NCBI RefSeq assembly: GCF_013304735.1
Contig: NZ_JAAITI010000003.1
Location: 124,001-188,000, forward strand
Direction: 5' to 3'
Source: Blautia luti
GTDB taxonomy: Bacteria > Bacillota > Clostridia > Lachnospirales > Lachnospiraceae
Length of the DNA stretch: 64,000 bases
Shown here piece by piece: positions 39,685-49,532 of the stretch. Both the position numbers and the translations under genes were made by a program. The first letter of the stretch is position 1. The number at the start of each line of letters is the position of its first letter. The notes under the pieces are model-generated. The model did no database searches, had not been told where the DNA came from, and was given only the letters and a program-made list of their open reading frames with translations.

Positions 39685-41097
39685 ATGTTTACACAAATCA
39701 ACAACTTTATCACATGGTTTGACGGAGTCGTTTGGGGACTTCCGCTGATCATTCTGATCCTGTTCACAGGAATTCTGTTAACCGCTCGGTTAGGCCTTTT
39801 ACAGGTAAGGCATCTCGGAAAAGCACTGAAATTCATGGTTAAAAATGAAGAAGGCGGTGATGGTGAGGTCACAAGCTTTGGAGCTTTGTGTACTGCGCTT
39901 TCAGCAACCATCGGAACTGGAAATATCGTAGGTGTTGCAACTGCTATCGCAGCCGGCGGACCTGGAGCACTTTTCTGGATGATCGTAGCCGCATTTTTCG
40001 GAATGGCAACCAAATACGCAGAAGGACTTCTGGCAATCAAGTACCGTACCATTGACAAAGAAGGCCACGTTCTCGGTGGACCATTCTACTACATCGAAAA
40101 CGGTATGGGAAAACAGTGGAGATGGCTTGCAAAGATCTTCGCATTTTTCGGAGCAGGCGTTGGACTTTTCGGTATCGGAACATTTACACAGGTAAACGGT
40201 ATCGCATCTGCAGTCACCAACTTCTTTGATCCGGATAAAGCACACACAGTAGCACTTTTCGGAAATACATATTCCTGGGCAACTGTAGTTGCATGTCTGG
40301 TACTTACCGTATGCGTAGGACTTGTCGTTCTCGGCGGAATCCGGAGAATCGCAAAGGTATCCCAGGTCGTTGTACCGTTTATGGCAGTTCTCTATGTTGC
40401 ACTGGCACTGATCATCGTGATCACAAACATCACAGCAGTTCCTGCAGCGATCGTAACTATCGTAAAATCTGCTTTCACAGGAAGTGCACTTGCAGGTGGC
40501 GCAATGGGAACCATGGTCGTAGCTATGCAGAAAGGTATCGCCCGCGGTATCTTCTCCAATGAGTCCGGTCTTGGTAGTGCCCCGATCGCAGCTGCTGCAG
40601 CTCAGACAAAAGAGCCGGTACGTCAGGGTCTTGTATCCATGACAGGTACATTCATCGATACTATCGTGATCTGTACCATGACAGGTCTTTCCATCGTCAT
40701 CACAGAGACATGGAACACAGGTCTTGAGGGTGTTGCCATCACAACAGCCGCTTTCCAGAAAGGACTTCCTTTCCCGCCGGTTGTAGCATCTTTCTCACTG
40801 ATGCTGTGCCTGGTATTTTTCGCATTCACAACAATCCTCGGATGGGATTACTACGGTGAAAGATGTCTGGAATACCTCTTCAACCGAAACAAAGCCGCAG
40901 TAAAAACCTACCGTTGGCTGTATATCATCTGCGTATTCATGGGACCATATATGACTGTAGCAGCTGTATGGAACATCGCAGATATCTTCAATGCCCTGAT
41001 GGCATTCCCGAACCTGATCGCTCTTCTTGCCCTGAGCGGTGTGGTTGTAAAAGAAACAAAAGATTTCTTCAAAAGACATAAAAATTACGAGTTCTGA
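39685..41097 (+). CDS. Sodium:alanine/glycine symporter (AGCS family)
   Basis: The 470-residue carrier has about eleven membrane helices and the AGCS family features: GLLQVRHLGKAL, SFGALCTALSATIGTGNIVG, AGGPGALFWM, GGPFYYIENGMG and GIARGIFSNESGLGSAP. It imports glycine or alanine with sodium. The ATG at 39685 has GGAGG nine bases before it; an ATG at 39670 lies inside the riboswitch and is rejected. The glycine riboswitch immediately upstream supports glycine as a substrate. Confidence 0.94.
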   Translation: MFTQINNFITWFDGVVWGLPLIILILFTGILLTARLGLLQVRHLGKALKFMVKNEEGGDGEVTSFGALCTALSATIGTGNIVGVATAIAAGGPGALFWMIVAAFFGMATKYAEGLLAIKYRTIDKEGHVLGGPFYYIENGMGKQWRWLAKIFAFFGAGVGLFGIGTFTQVNGIASAVTNFFDPDKAHTVALFGNTYSWATVVACLVLTVCVGLVVLGGIRRIAKVSQVVVPFMAVLYVALALIIVITNITAVPAAIVTIVKSAFTGSALAGGAMGTMVVAMQKGIARGIFSNESGLGSAPIAAAAAQTKEPVRQGLVSMTGTFIDTIVICTMTGLSIVITETWNTGLEGVAITTAAFQKGLPFPPVVASFSLMLCLVFFAFTTILGWDYYGERCLEYLFNRNKAAVKTYRWLYIICVFMGPYMTVAAVWNIADIFNALMAFPNLIALLALSGVVVKETKDFFKRHKNYEF

Positions 41098-41160
41098 TCC
41101 CGGACATCGTAATCAACTGAAAACACGCACAAACCCATAAAATTCCCCCTAATATCATAC

Positions 41161-41211
41161 AAAAAGACGCAGGCCTTTTTATCATCCGATAAAAGACCTG
41201 CGTCTTTCTTA
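41161..41211. terminator. Bidirectional terminator between symporter and beta-mannosidase
   Basis: AAAGACGCAGG and CCTGCGTCTTT (41163-41207) with an inner TTTTTATC/GATAAAA stem; T runs on both strands. Confidence 0.88.
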
Positions 41212-41222
41212 TTACAAAACTC

Positions 41223-43742
41223 CTACGCCAGCGTCAGTATCTCCATCTGCTGTGTCAGATCCGCTGCATCCAGGATTTCTCCGTTTCGTACATCCTTCTT
41301 ATCAAGCCGGATACACATTTCCTCGCCATCTGTCATATGGAAAAAATTATCTGTAAGCGTCACATCCACATCTGTAAATCCAATAGCTGTAAACGGGCTG
41401 AAGCAGCTGCTCTTCAAATGGATTGCAAATGCATCATCCTGCTCCTCCACCTCGGCAGTGATCTCCGGTTTATCCAGTTCCAGATATTTATATGGGACAA
41501 GAGTCTCCACATCACGGAGCACACTTCCATCAGCAAGTGTCACTTCCGCCTCAAGGAAAATCTCATACTTCTTGTCTTCCCATCTGGAAACATCCACAAC
41601 CAAGATCTGCCCGGACTCCTGCACACCCACAGTGCCCTTTCCGGTGATCTTCTCAAGGATCTCACATTCCATATTTTTCACATAAAAGACAACCTGGTAT
41701 GGCTGCGCTTCCATACTTTCATTTTCCAGATACACCTGCATGGTATCCCCATCCCGGCACATGCTCACAGCCTGTGGCGCATAGAATTTTTTCGCCATAT
41801 AGTGAAGCGCCTTCCAGCGGCCAAAATAGTCGATACTTGCCCAGGATGCCACCGGCCAGTTATCGTTGATCTGCCAGTAAAGAGTACCCATACAGCGGCC
41901 TCTGTGACGTCTCCAGTGGTCCACGCCATACTTCATGGCCATTCCCTGGAGGATCTGGCTCACATAGAGAAGCTTGCGGAAATTCTCCGGATAACGGAAA
42001 TTCTCGGAGAGGTAATACAGGATCTTTCCGTTGGCCGCCGGATTTTTCTGGTGGTTCTCCATCACCCTGGAAAAAATATTCCGGTCTTTCTCTTCCGTAA
42101 AGCTCTCCACCGTTTTCAGGCACGGGAAGGACTGGAAGCCAAACTCCGAGCAGAAACGGAAATAATGCTTCTGATAATCGGTAAAAGGCTTCTGACCATG
42201 CCATACATCCCAGTAGTGACAGTCACCCCGGTTCTCATCATCCGGATCATCAAAGCATCCTCCGGAGCTCGGGGAAGACTGCCAGAAAAAGGTCTCGCTG
42301 TCTGCCGCTTTCACTGCTTTCGGAACCACGTGTTCAAACATTTTTATGTAGTCCGCACGGAGATATTTCGACTCGCTCTGCACCTCCGGCCAGTGATCCC
42401 AGGCAGATTCCATCTCGTTATTTCCGCACCACAGTCCAAGAGATGCATGATGACGAAGACGTTTAACATTCTCCGTGATCTCCTTCGTGATATTCTCTTC
42501 AAATCCTTCCGTGAGATCATAGACATTACATGCAAACATCAGATCCTGCCATACGATCAGTCCCATCTCATCGCAGAGATCATAGAAATGATCCGAAGGA
42601 TAATAACCACCGCCCCACACACGGACGCAGTTAAAATTGGCACGTTTACAGGATTCCAGAAGATACTCCTGGATCTCCGGCGTAATCCTGGAATAGATAC
42701 AGTCCTCCGGAATATAATTTCCGCCCATGGCAAAAATCTTCACACCATTGATACAGAATGCGAATTCTTTTCCCCAGAGATCTTTTTCCTGGCTGATGGT
42801 AAGAGTACGGAGACCGATACGCTTCGTTATGGTTTCCAGAACTTCTCCATTCTCATCCAGAAGCTCCACCTGAACTTTATATAACGGCTGGTCGCCGTAT
42901 CCGTTTGGCCACCAGAGTTTCGGGTTGTGAATCGTGGATGTCAGCACTGCTGGATTATTATTCGCTGATACAGTCTCCTCCACTTCGCATACATAGGCTT
43001 CCGTTTTCCGGTCATTGGCATCTGTTCTATGTCCACAGGCACTCTCTACATCCTCCTGGATCGTCACTCTCACCCGGCACTTATCCACAGCATCTCCGCT
43101 TACCACCACCGTTGTACACACATCCACAGCATTATCCCCATGCCTTTGTGTAATCTTCACATCCTCAATCCTTGGATGGCTGTACGCTTCCAGATAAATA
43201 TCCCGGAAAATTCCGACATCAATGGTCTGAGGGCCCCAGTCCCATCCAAACATACAGTGCGCCTTCCGGATTAGCTGGTTTCCTTTCATTCCACCGCAGG
43301 GAACATAGTGGATCTCTTTATTTTCTTCATACTCATAATCTTCGATATATTTGAATACGGAACGGAATACGATCCGGATCTGATTCTCCCCGGCATGAAG
43401 AAATTCTTTTACATTCAGTTTCCAGGTACGATGCATATTGTCTGTAGATCCGGCCTTTTTTCCATTGATATAGATATCTGTCAGAGTATCCAGCCCCTCG
43501 CAGACCAGAGCCACTTTCTCTTCTTTCAGAGCCTCCTCCGCAACCACAAACGTTCTGCAAAATTCATAATCCTTCCAGAACAGTTCCCTCGTAGCGTCTT
43601 CATTGGTGCGGTAAAAAGGATCTTCAATCTTTCCAGCCCCGTAAAGCCCAAAAAGCACAGATCCCGGAACCTGCACTTCACATAATGTATCTTTCCCCGC
43701 TTCCGCCAGCTCCCATCGGCCATTCAACATGATCTTTCTCAT
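41223..43742 (-). CDS. Beta-mannosidase, glycoside hydrolase family 2
   Basis: The 839-residue enzyme has the GH2 order: sugar-binding jelly roll (about 1-185, ending GWDWGPQ), immunoglobulin-like domain, TIM barrel (from about 310; RVWGGGYYPSDHFYDLCDEM) with acid/base Glu in LWCGNNEMES near residue 440 and nucleophile Glu in CSEFGFQSF near 530, then C-terminal beta domains. GWDWGP and WGGG-YY are typical of mannosidases rather than galactosidases. No signal peptide; it probably acts on imported mannobiose or N-glycan pieces. An 8-bp dyad upstream (43778-43803) may be its operator. Confidence 0.9.
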   Translation of the reverse strand: MRKIMLNGRWELAEAGKDTLCEVQVPGSVLFGLYGAGKIEDPFYRTNEDATRELFWKDYEFCRTFVVAEEALKEEKVALVCEGLDTLTDIYINGKKAGSTDNMHRTWKLNVKEFLHAGENQIRIVFRSVFKYIEDYEYEENKEIHYVPCGGMKGNQLIRKAHCMFGWDWGPQTIDVGIFRDIYLEAYSHPRIEDVKITQRHGDNAVDVCTTVVVSGDAVDKCRVRVTIQEDVESACGHRTDANDRKTEAYVCEVEETVSANNNPAVLTSTIHNPKLWWPNGYGDQPLYKVQVELLDENGEVLETITKRIGLRTLTISQEKDLWGKEFAFCINGVKIFAMGGNYIPEDCIYSRITPEIQEYLLESCKRANFNCVRVWGGGYYPSDHFYDLCDEMGLIVWQDLMFACNVYDLTEGFEENITKEITENVKRLRHHASLGLWCGNNEMESAWDHWPEVQSESKYLRADYIKMFEHVVPKAVKAADSETFFWQSSPSSGGCFDDPDDENRGDCHYWDVWHGQKPFTDYQKHYFRFCSEFGFQSFPCLKTVESFTEEKDRNIFSRVMENHQKNPAANGKILYYLSENFRYPENFRKLLYVSQILQGMAMKYGVDHWRRHRGRCMGTLYWQINDNWPVASWASIDYFGRWKALHYMAKKFYAPQAVSMCRDGDTMQVYLENESMEAQPYQVVFYVKNMECEILEKITGKGTVGVQESGQILVVDVSRWEDKKYEIFLEAEVTLADGSVLRDVETLVPYKYLELDKPEITAEVEEQDDAFAIHLKSSCFSPFTAIGFTDVDVTLTDNFFHMTDGEEMCIRLDKKDVRNGEILDAADLTQQMEILTLA

Positions 43743-43777
43743 AAAATATACCTTCTCCTGTAAAAATCCCCATCTCT

Positions 43778-43803
43778 ATACAGTCCTATATTACAGACTG
43801 TAT
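43778..43803. promoter_or_regulatory. Operator-like dyad upstream of beta-mannosidase
   Basis: ATACAGTC, 10 bases, GACTGTAT: perfect 8-bp arms, about 40 bases before the GH2 start codon. No dedicated regulator gene lies beside it. Confidence 0.4.
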
Positions 43804-43845
43804 CATCCCATTTTTAAGTGTCCTATAAACCGTACTTTATTTCCT

Positions 43846-44403
43846 TTATAACTTTCCCCCATAATTCCGGTAATTCTCAATATAATCCAGAATCTCCTCC
43901 GGATCTTTCATAAACCGGCACATATCCACAACATCTCTGGACATAAATTTTTCCCCAGCTGTATACTCCAGAAGCGCCCTCATACTATCATAATATCCCT
44001 GAATATTATAAAGAACGATGGGCCTGTCGATCCGTCCCAGACTCTTCAACGTCAGGATCTCAAAAAACTCCTCATAAGTGCCAATTCCCCCGGGTACCAC
44101 GATCGTTGCATCAGAACGACTTTCCAAAAGGTGCTTCCTTTCACGCATATTTTCCGTAAAAATAAATTCTGTACAATGCTCATACAGCACTCCCGGCTTG
44201 TCAAAAAATCTCGGCGCGATCCCCAGGATATAACCTTTTTCCCGGTCAACGCCACGGGCTGCCGCACCCATCAGCCCCTCTTTTCCACCACCGAAAACAA
44301 GGCCATGGCCACGTTTTCCCATCAGCTGTCCCAGTTCCTCTGTTTTCTCATAATAGATCTTTTTCAGCTCTGCGCTGGACGCTCCATAGATACAAATATT
44401 CAT
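43846..44403 (-). CDS. LOG-family (TIGR00730) nucleotide phosphoribohydrolase
   Basis: The 185-residue Rossmann-fold protein has the lonely-guy signature: GGGKEGLMGA, the MRERKHLLE segment (Arg and Lys) and PGGIGTYEE at 104-112. Known members release the base from nucleoside 5'-monophosphates (cytokinin-activating in plants); in bacteria the physiological substrate is often uncertain. Its start overlaps the stop of the glutamine-amidotransferase-like gene by ATGA, with AAGGAG upstream, so the two are co-translated. Confidence 0.88.
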   Translation of the reverse strand: MNICIYGASSAELKKIYYEKTEELGQLMGKRGHGLVFGGGKEGLMGAAARGVDREKGYILGIAPRFFDKPGVLYEHCTEFIFTENMRERKHLLESRSDATIVVPGGIGTYEEFFEILTLKSLGRIDRPIVLYNIQGYYDSMRALLEYTAGEKFMSRDVVDMCRFMKDPEEILDYIENYRNYGGKL

Positions 44404-45164
44404 GATTCTGTCTCCTTCCCTGCTGCCTCCACAAATGCCCGGAGAAGCTTCAGCTGCTCCGAGGAATCATACATCATCTCCGGATGCCACTGAACAGCCA
44501 CCGCAAATGGATGACCTTCAAGTTCCATAGCCTCCGGCACCCGGTCTTCGGACCAGGCTGTGATCCTCACATTCTCCCCGGCATCTTTTATTGCCTGATG
44601 ATGAAAAGAATTCACCCGGATATCTCGCTTCTCATAAATCTTTTCCAATATACTGGCTCCGGCAATTCTCACTCCGTGCCACGCTACATTTCTGGGGTAC
44701 TTATCCCCGAAATGATGTTCAAAACCGCCCTCTTTTTCCAGATCCTGATACAAGGTCCCACCACAGGCCACATTCATGATCTGAATGCCACGGCAGATCC
44801 CGAGGATCGGCTTTTTCTTTTCCAGCATAAAATATCTGGAAATCGCAATATCTTGCTCATCCCGCATGGGCATGATTGTTCCGCAATATCCTTTCGGAAA
44901 CGCCCCATACCGTTCCGGTCCCACATCATGTCCGCCGGAGATCAGCACTCCGTCCAGTTGGTCCAGAAACGGCTTCGCCGCCTCCAGATCTCCATACTGC
45001 GGGAGCAGCACAGGAATCGCCCCGGCTTTTTCCAGAATATACACATAATCACCACTGACAAAATCCCAGTCCTGCCCGGTGATCCCCATACCTGAAACCA
45101 TTCCAACAGCATCCCTGTAGTCAAAATTACAGGTGACGCCGATCACAGGTTTTCTTTCCCTCAT
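44400..45164 (-). CDS. Gamma-glutamyl-GABA hydrolase-like class I amidotransferase (peptidase C26)
   Basis: The 254-residue protein has a PuuD-type fold: ISGGHDVGPERYG, nucleophile Cys124 in GICRGIQIMNVACGG, and the His/Glu pair in VQWHPEMM near the end. Relatives hydrolyse gamma-glutamyl-GABA in putrescine breakdown; others act on gamma-glutamyl peptides, so the substrate is not certain. It is between the TIM-barrel isomerase (28 bases) and the LOG gene. A link to the amine operon at 54-60 kb is possible but not shown. Confidence 0.85.
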   Translation of the reverse strand: MRERKPVIGVTCNFDYRDAVGMVSGMGITGQDWDFVSGDYVYILEKAGAIPVLLPQYGDLEAAKPFLDQLDGVLISGGHDVGPERYGAFPKGYCGTIMPMRDEQDIAISRYFMLEKKKPILGICRGIQIMNVACGGTLYQDLEKEGGFEHHFGDKYPRNVAWHGVRIAGASILEKIYEKRDIRVNSFHHQAIKDAGENVRITAWSEDRVPEAMELEGHPFAVAVQWHPEMMYDSSEQLKLLRAFVEAAGKETES

Positions 45165-45192
45165 CCTTCTCCTCTTTCCACCAAAAAAATAA

Positions 45193-45948
45193 TTATTTTT
45201 TCAGTACTTCCAATATTTTTATCGTCTGTAACACATCCTCTTTTCTGCAACATTCAATCGTCCATGTCCGTTTTTCTGTCTGGGGCAGTAATGCAAGTAC
45301 TTTTTCATAAGGGATATTCCCCTCCCCAAGAGCTGCATGGGAATCCCGGTCGCCGCTGTTATCATGAACATGCACATGAGTCACATAAGGCGCCAGCTTC
45401 TCTGTCCATTCCAGCACCGGAATCTTCGAATAACAGTGGGCATGCCCCATATCAAAACAGAGATGAAAATTCGGATATTTTTCCCCCATCAGTTTATAAA
45501 CATCCAAAACCGGATCAATCTGCGGGTCAAACACATTCTCCATGACAACTTCCAGTTCTTTATGCGTTTCCAGAAATTCTCCGAAAAACTCCGCCACTCT
45601 CTCAGGCCATCCCTGAAGGTAGTGGACAAAAGGATTCATGCAGGTATGATAAACGATCTTTTTTGCCCCAAGTTCCACACCTGCTGTATAAGTTTGGTGA
45701 AAACGCATCATAGTAATTTTTCGCACTTCACTGTCAAAGGCTGCAGGATCGATGTTCATAAAAGGCCCATGCAAAGTCAGTCCCCGGCATCCCATAAATT
45801 TCAGTCGTTCCCGATAACTGCAGACAGATTCCTTTAGATGATCCAGATTGTCCGCAATGGAAAATTCAATACTTTCGATTCCCACTCCTGTCTGACTGAT
45901 GATTTCCTTCATCTCATCATCCGGCAGAAGATGACTGATATATATCAT
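45193..45948 (-). CDS. Sugar phosphate isomerase/epimerase-type TIM barrel
   Basis: A 251-residue AP-endonuclease-2-like barrel. Family metal-binding positions are seen in YHTCMNPFV, VVMENVFDP (Glu), CFDMGHAH (Asp, His) and HVHDNSGDRDSHAALGEG, ending in WTIECC. Such enzymes isomerise or epimerise free or phosphorylated sugars. It is downstream of the FGGY kinase (189-base gap) on the same strand and may belong to that pathway, for example as an aldose-ketose isomerase; that is an inference from position. Confidence 0.8.
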   Translation of the reverse strand: MIYISHLLPDDEMKEIISQTGVGIESIEFSIADNLDHLKESVCSYRERLKFMGCRGLTLHGPFMNIDPAAFDSEVRKITMMRFHQTYTAGVELGAKKIVYHTCMNPFVHYLQGWPERVAEFFGEFLETHKELEVVMENVFDPQIDPVLDVYKLMGEKYPNFHLCFDMGHAHCYSKIPVLEWTEKLAPYVTHVHVHDNSGDRDSHAALGEGNIPYEKVLALLPQTEKRTWTIECCRKEDVLQTIKILEVLKK

Positions 45949-46137
45949 GATTATTTACCTCTGAATATAACTTTTGCCGGCCTCTGCTCTCAAAGCAAAG
46001 ACCGGCTTTCCGTCATTTCCGATACATCTGGAGTGCATCCGGAAATGCCTGTTATTTTATTATAATCTGACATACACATGGGGTCAAGCAATTGCCGCTG
46101 CCCGAAACTCCCATTTTAATTTTTGGTCGAAAACTTT

Positions 46138-47658
46138 TTATACGAGAACTTTCTCTACCGCATTTTTCCATCCGCTGTATTTCTGCTCTCTCTCAGCAGC
46201 ATTCATGGACGGGATAAACTGGTTGCGGTTTTTCACCTCAAAGATACTTTCCATCTTGTAAAGTCCACAGCTTAAACCAGCCATCAGGCCAGCTCCGAAT
46301 GCGGAAGACTCCTCACATCTTGGAAGACTTACTTTTGTTCCCAGGATATCACTCTGGAATTTCATCAGATACTGGTTTCTTGTAGGACCACCGTCTACGC
46401 AGAGCTCCTTTACTGTCATTCCATCTTCCGCTTTCATCATCTCCACAATATCTGTGATCTGATATGCGATGGATTCCAGAGCTGCTTTTACAACCTCTTT
46501 CTTTCCGGTTGTTCTGCTCATTCCATAGATAATGGCTTTTGCATCGGATTTCCAGTAAGGTGCTCCCAGACCGGAAAATGCAGGAACCAGATAAGTGGTA
46601 TCATTCTTATTCGCCTGCTCTGACATTTCCTGAGTCTCACCTGGAGAAGTGATCAGTCCCATGTCATCTTTCAGCCATGTGATCACTGCACCTGTGTAGT
46701 TGATGTTTCCTTCCAGAACATAGGTAACTTTGCCGTTAAGTCCCCATGCAAGAGAAGTTACAAGACCAAGATCTGACATGATCGGTTCTGTTCCTGCGTT
46801 CATCATAACAGAGGAACCAGTTCCGTATGTAGCCTTAACCATTCCTTTTTCAATGCAGCCCTGTCCGAACAGTGCACCCTGAGAGTCTCCGATCACACCA
46901 CAGATCGGAATCGGTGTCTGGAAATATCCCTCGAAATCTGTTATTCCGTACTCTCTGCTGGAATCACATACTTTCGGAAGCTGCTCTGCGTTGATGCCGA
47001 ACCAGGTACAGATCTCTTTATCCCATTTCAGGTTATGGATATTGAAAAGCTGGGTTCTGGATGCGTTGGAATAATCTGTTGCATAAACCTCGCCTTTTGT
47101 CAGTTTAAACAGAAGCCAGGTGTCGATGGTTCCCAGGCAGAGATCGTTGTCTCTTTTTGCCTGTTTTACTTCCTCCACATTCTCCTGAAGCCATGCAAAC
47201 TTCGCTGCTGGGAAATACGGGGAAAGATGCATTCCTGTCTTCTGACGGATGATCTCTGCCACACCGCCGTTTTTCTTCTGCTCACGGTCCGGGTCAATCA
47301 TCACGTTTGTTTTGATCCGCTCACAGATCTCGGAAGCTCTGGAGCACTGCCATACAATGGCAGGTGCCAGAGGCTCGCCTGTGCTGCGGCTCCACGCTGC
47401 GGATGTTTCTCTCTGATTACTGATTCCGAGACACGCGATCTCTTCTTTCTGGATTCCGGCTTTTTCCACAAGGTTCTTTACAACCTGGATGGTATTGCTG
47501 TAGATCTCGGAAAGATCATGGGAAACCCAGCCTTTTTCGTTGATCAGCTGTCTGTGAGGAAGGTCTGTTCTGCAGACCAGGTCACCATTCACATCGAACA
47601 GGATCGCTTTTGTTCCCTGGGTACTCTGATCAACCGCAAGAACATATTTTTTTTCCAT
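46138..47658 (-). CDS. FGGY-family carbohydrate kinase
   Basis: The 506-residue kinase has the N-terminal phosphate-binding AVDQSTQGTKAILFD, substrate-side SNQRETSAAW and GTIDTWLLF, and C-terminal GDSQGALFG, KATYGTGSSVMMN and LCVDGGPTRNQYLMKFQSD, i.e. both FGGY signatures. The general pattern is nearest to glycerol kinases, but the operon context (sugar isomerase and two-subunit transketolase) argues for a ketopentose or apulose-like substrate. It starts 10 bases after the transketolase gene with AAGGGG. Confidence 0.9.
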   Translation of the reverse strand: MEKKYVLAVDQSTQGTKAILFDVNGDLVCRTDLPHRQLINEKGWVSHDLSEIYSNTIQVVKNLVEKAGIQKEEIACLGISNQRETSAAWSRSTGEPLAPAIVWQCSRASEICERIKTNVMIDPDREQKKNGGVAEIIRQKTGMHLSPYFPAAKFAWLQENVEEVKQAKRDNDLCLGTIDTWLLFKLTKGEVYATDYSNASRTQLFNIHNLKWDKEICTWFGINAEQLPKVCDSSREYGITDFEGYFQTPIPICGVIGDSQGALFGQGCIEKGMVKATYGTGSSVMMNAGTEPIMSDLGLVTSLAWGLNGKVTYVLEGNINYTGAVITWLKDDMGLITSPGETQEMSEQANKNDTTYLVPAFSGLGAPYWKSDAKAIIYGMSRTTGKKEVVKAALESIAYQITDIVEMMKAEDGMTVKELCVDGGPTRNQYLMKFQSDILGTKVSLPRCEESSAFGAGLMAGLSCGLYKMESIFEVKNRNQFIPSMNAAEREQKYSGWKNAVEKVLV

Positions 47659-47668
47659 AGTTTTCCCC

Positions 47669-48601
47669 TTATTTCAGCGCGTCTTTTACAGTTTTTGCAA
47701 TTCCTTCTGCGTTCATTCCGTAGTAGTCAAATACTTCCTTGGAAGTTCCGCTTACAACCGGTGCGTCCGGAAGTGCGATGTTCAGAACTTTACGTGGGCA
47801 CTCAGTGCCAACAACCTGGCTTACCATGGAACCAAGTCCGCCAAATGGTGCATGCTCCTCAGCAGTTACAACAACTTTTGCGTTGGATGCTGCTTTTACG
47901 ATTGCTTCTTTGTCCAGAGGTTTTACACAGTACATATCAAGAACTGTTGCGTGAATGCCATCTTTCTCAAGAAGTTTGGCAGCCTCGTAAGCCGGGCGTA
48001 CCATCTCGCCACATGCGATGATTGCTGCGTCTGTACCTTCTGTAAGAACCGTTGCCTTGTCCATTTCGAACGGGCAGTTGTCCTCTGTATAAATATCCTC
48101 AACCGGATTTCTTCCTACACGGATGTATGCCGGTTTCTCATCTTTCAGAAGTGCTTCGATCAGTTTTGCTGTCTGGAAACGGTCACTTGGAAGATAAACT
48201 CTCATGTTCGGGATTGCGGACATAGCAGCGATATCCTGTGCGGAATGATGGCTCATTCCAAGAGCACCGTAGCTGATTCCACCACTGATTCCGATAAGTT
48301 TTACATTTGTGTTGGAGTATGCAACATCAATTTTGCACTGCTCATAGCTTCTTGTGGAAAGGAAGCATGCAGGAGAAGCTGCGAAAGCTTTTTTACCACA
48401 GTGTGCAAGACCTGCAGATACGCTGACAAGATCCTGCTCAGCGATTCCCATCTCAACGAACTGCTCCGGATATGCGTCTGCAAAAGGTGCCAGAGATGCA
48501 GATCCTCTGGAGTCACTGCAGAGAACAACGATATCTTTATCGGTTTCCGCTTCTTTTAAAAGTACGTCACAAATTGCTTTACGGTTTGGAATCTTATTCA
48601 T
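47669..48601 (-). CDS. Transketolase, C-terminal subunit (pyrimidine-binding and C domains)
   Basis: The 310-residue protein is the second half of a split transketolase: Pyr domain with MGIAEQDLVSVSAGLAHCGKK (the Glu that activates thiamine diphosphate), GISYGALGMSHHSAQDIAAM, and the C-terminal domain from about 190. It starts two codons after the N-subunit gene. Split transketolases of this type occur in dedicated catabolic operons (for example for apulose-4-phosphate) as well as in primary metabolism. Confidence 0.93.
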   Translation of the reverse strand: MNKIPNRKAICDVLLKEAETDKDIVVLCSDSRGSASLAPFADAYPEQFVEMGIAEQDLVSVSAGLAHCGKKAFAASPACFLSTRSYEQCKIDVAYSNTNVKLIGISGGISYGALGMSHHSAQDIAAMSAIPNMRVYLPSDRFQTAKLIEALLKDEKPAYIRVGRNPVEDIYTEDNCPFEMDKATVLTEGTDAAIIACGEMVRPAYEAAKLLEKDGIHATVLDMYCVKPLDKEAIVKAASNAKVVVTAEEHAPFGGLGSMVSQVVGTECPRKVLNIALPDAPVVSGTSKEVFDYYGMNAEGIAKTVKDALK

Positions 48602-48603
48602 AA

Positions 48604-49434
48604 TTACAGCTGCTCCTTTCTCTCTTCAAAATCTTTCATGATCTGCTCATACTCTTCCTGGCTCGGTACGTGATGATGCCAAGCAGCTTTGTTCTCCATA
48701 ACTGCGGAGCCTTTACCTTTAACAGTATTCGCGATCAGGACTGTCGGCTGGCCTTTTGTCTGTTTTGCTTCCTCAAATGCTGCGTGGAGCTGCTCAATGC
48801 TGTTTCCGTCGGCAACATCAATTACATGCCATCCAAAGCTTTTGAATCTCTCATGAAGATCGTCATGTCCCATAACGTCCTCTGTATTTCCGGAGATCTG
48901 AAGTCTGTTACGGTCAACGATTGCACAGAGGTTATCCAGTTTGTACTGATGTCCTGCCATAGCAGCTTCCCATACAGAACCCTCTGCAAGCTCACCGTCA
49001 CCCATTACTGTATATACACGGTAGTTTTTCTTGTTCATTTTTCCGGCAAGTGCCATACCTACGCAAACCGGAAGTCCATGTCCCAGAGAACCGGAGTTCA
49101 TCTCAATTCCCGGAAGTTTGTTGTTCGGATGTCCGATATACTGTGTTCCAAATTTGCTGAATTTCTCGTTTACTTCTTTGATATCAAGGAAGCCTTTCTT
49201 TGCAAGTACTGCATAGTAAGCTTCTACGGAATGACCTTTACTCATAACAAAAAGGTCTCTGTCCGGATCATTCATATTCTCCGGGGAAATATTCATCTGG
49301 TCAAAATACAGTGTAACCAGAGTCTCCATAACACTCATATCACCACCGATATGTCCGCCTTTACCGGCAACGATCATATCTACTGTGTCTTTTCTGAGAT
49401 CATATGCAAGTTTGCTTAATTCTCTAAAATCCAT
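48604..49434 (-). CDS. Transketolase, N-terminal subunit (thiamine diphosphate domain)
   Basis: The 276-residue subunit has the thiamine-binding motif MGDGELAEG at 144-152, preceded by SKGHSVEAYYAVL and NSGSLGHGLPVCVGMALA, all standard for the PP domain. It acts with the next gene product as a heterotetramer transferring two-carbon units between ketose and aldose phosphates. It is about 100 bases downstream of the FucI-like isomerase on the same strand. Confidence 0.93.
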   Translation of the reverse strand: MDFRELSKLAYDLRKDTVDMIVAGKGGHIGGDMSVMETLVTLYFDQMNISPENMNDPDRDLFVMSKGHSVEAYYAVLAKKGFLDIKEVNEKFSKFGTQYIGHPNNKLPGIEMNSGSLGHGLPVCVGMALAGKMNKKNYRVYTVMGDGELAEGSVWEAAMAGHQYKLDNLCAIVDRNRLQISGNTEDVMGHDDLHERFKSFGWHVIDVADGNSIEQLHAAFEEAKQTKGQPTVLIANTVKGKGSAVMENKAAWHHHVPSQEEYEQIMKDFEERKEQL

Positions 49435-49532
49435 GCTGATTCCTGTCCTTTCTTTTTTTCAATCTATATTTCATATTCACAGCCCGGCACGTTTTTTATC
49501 CTGGAAAAACGTGCCACTGTGTTTCCTGTTTA

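Noticed and set aside
41337-42884. Long plus-strand open frame opposite the beta-mannosidase
   Set aside because: Antisense shadow of a GH2 enzyme with both catalytic motifs; no start signals.
45980-46015. Hairpin between the FGGY kinase and the TIM-barrel isomerase (GCCGG...CCGGC)
   Set aside because: No T run on the minus strand, so it is not a convincing terminator for the kinase; left unassigned.
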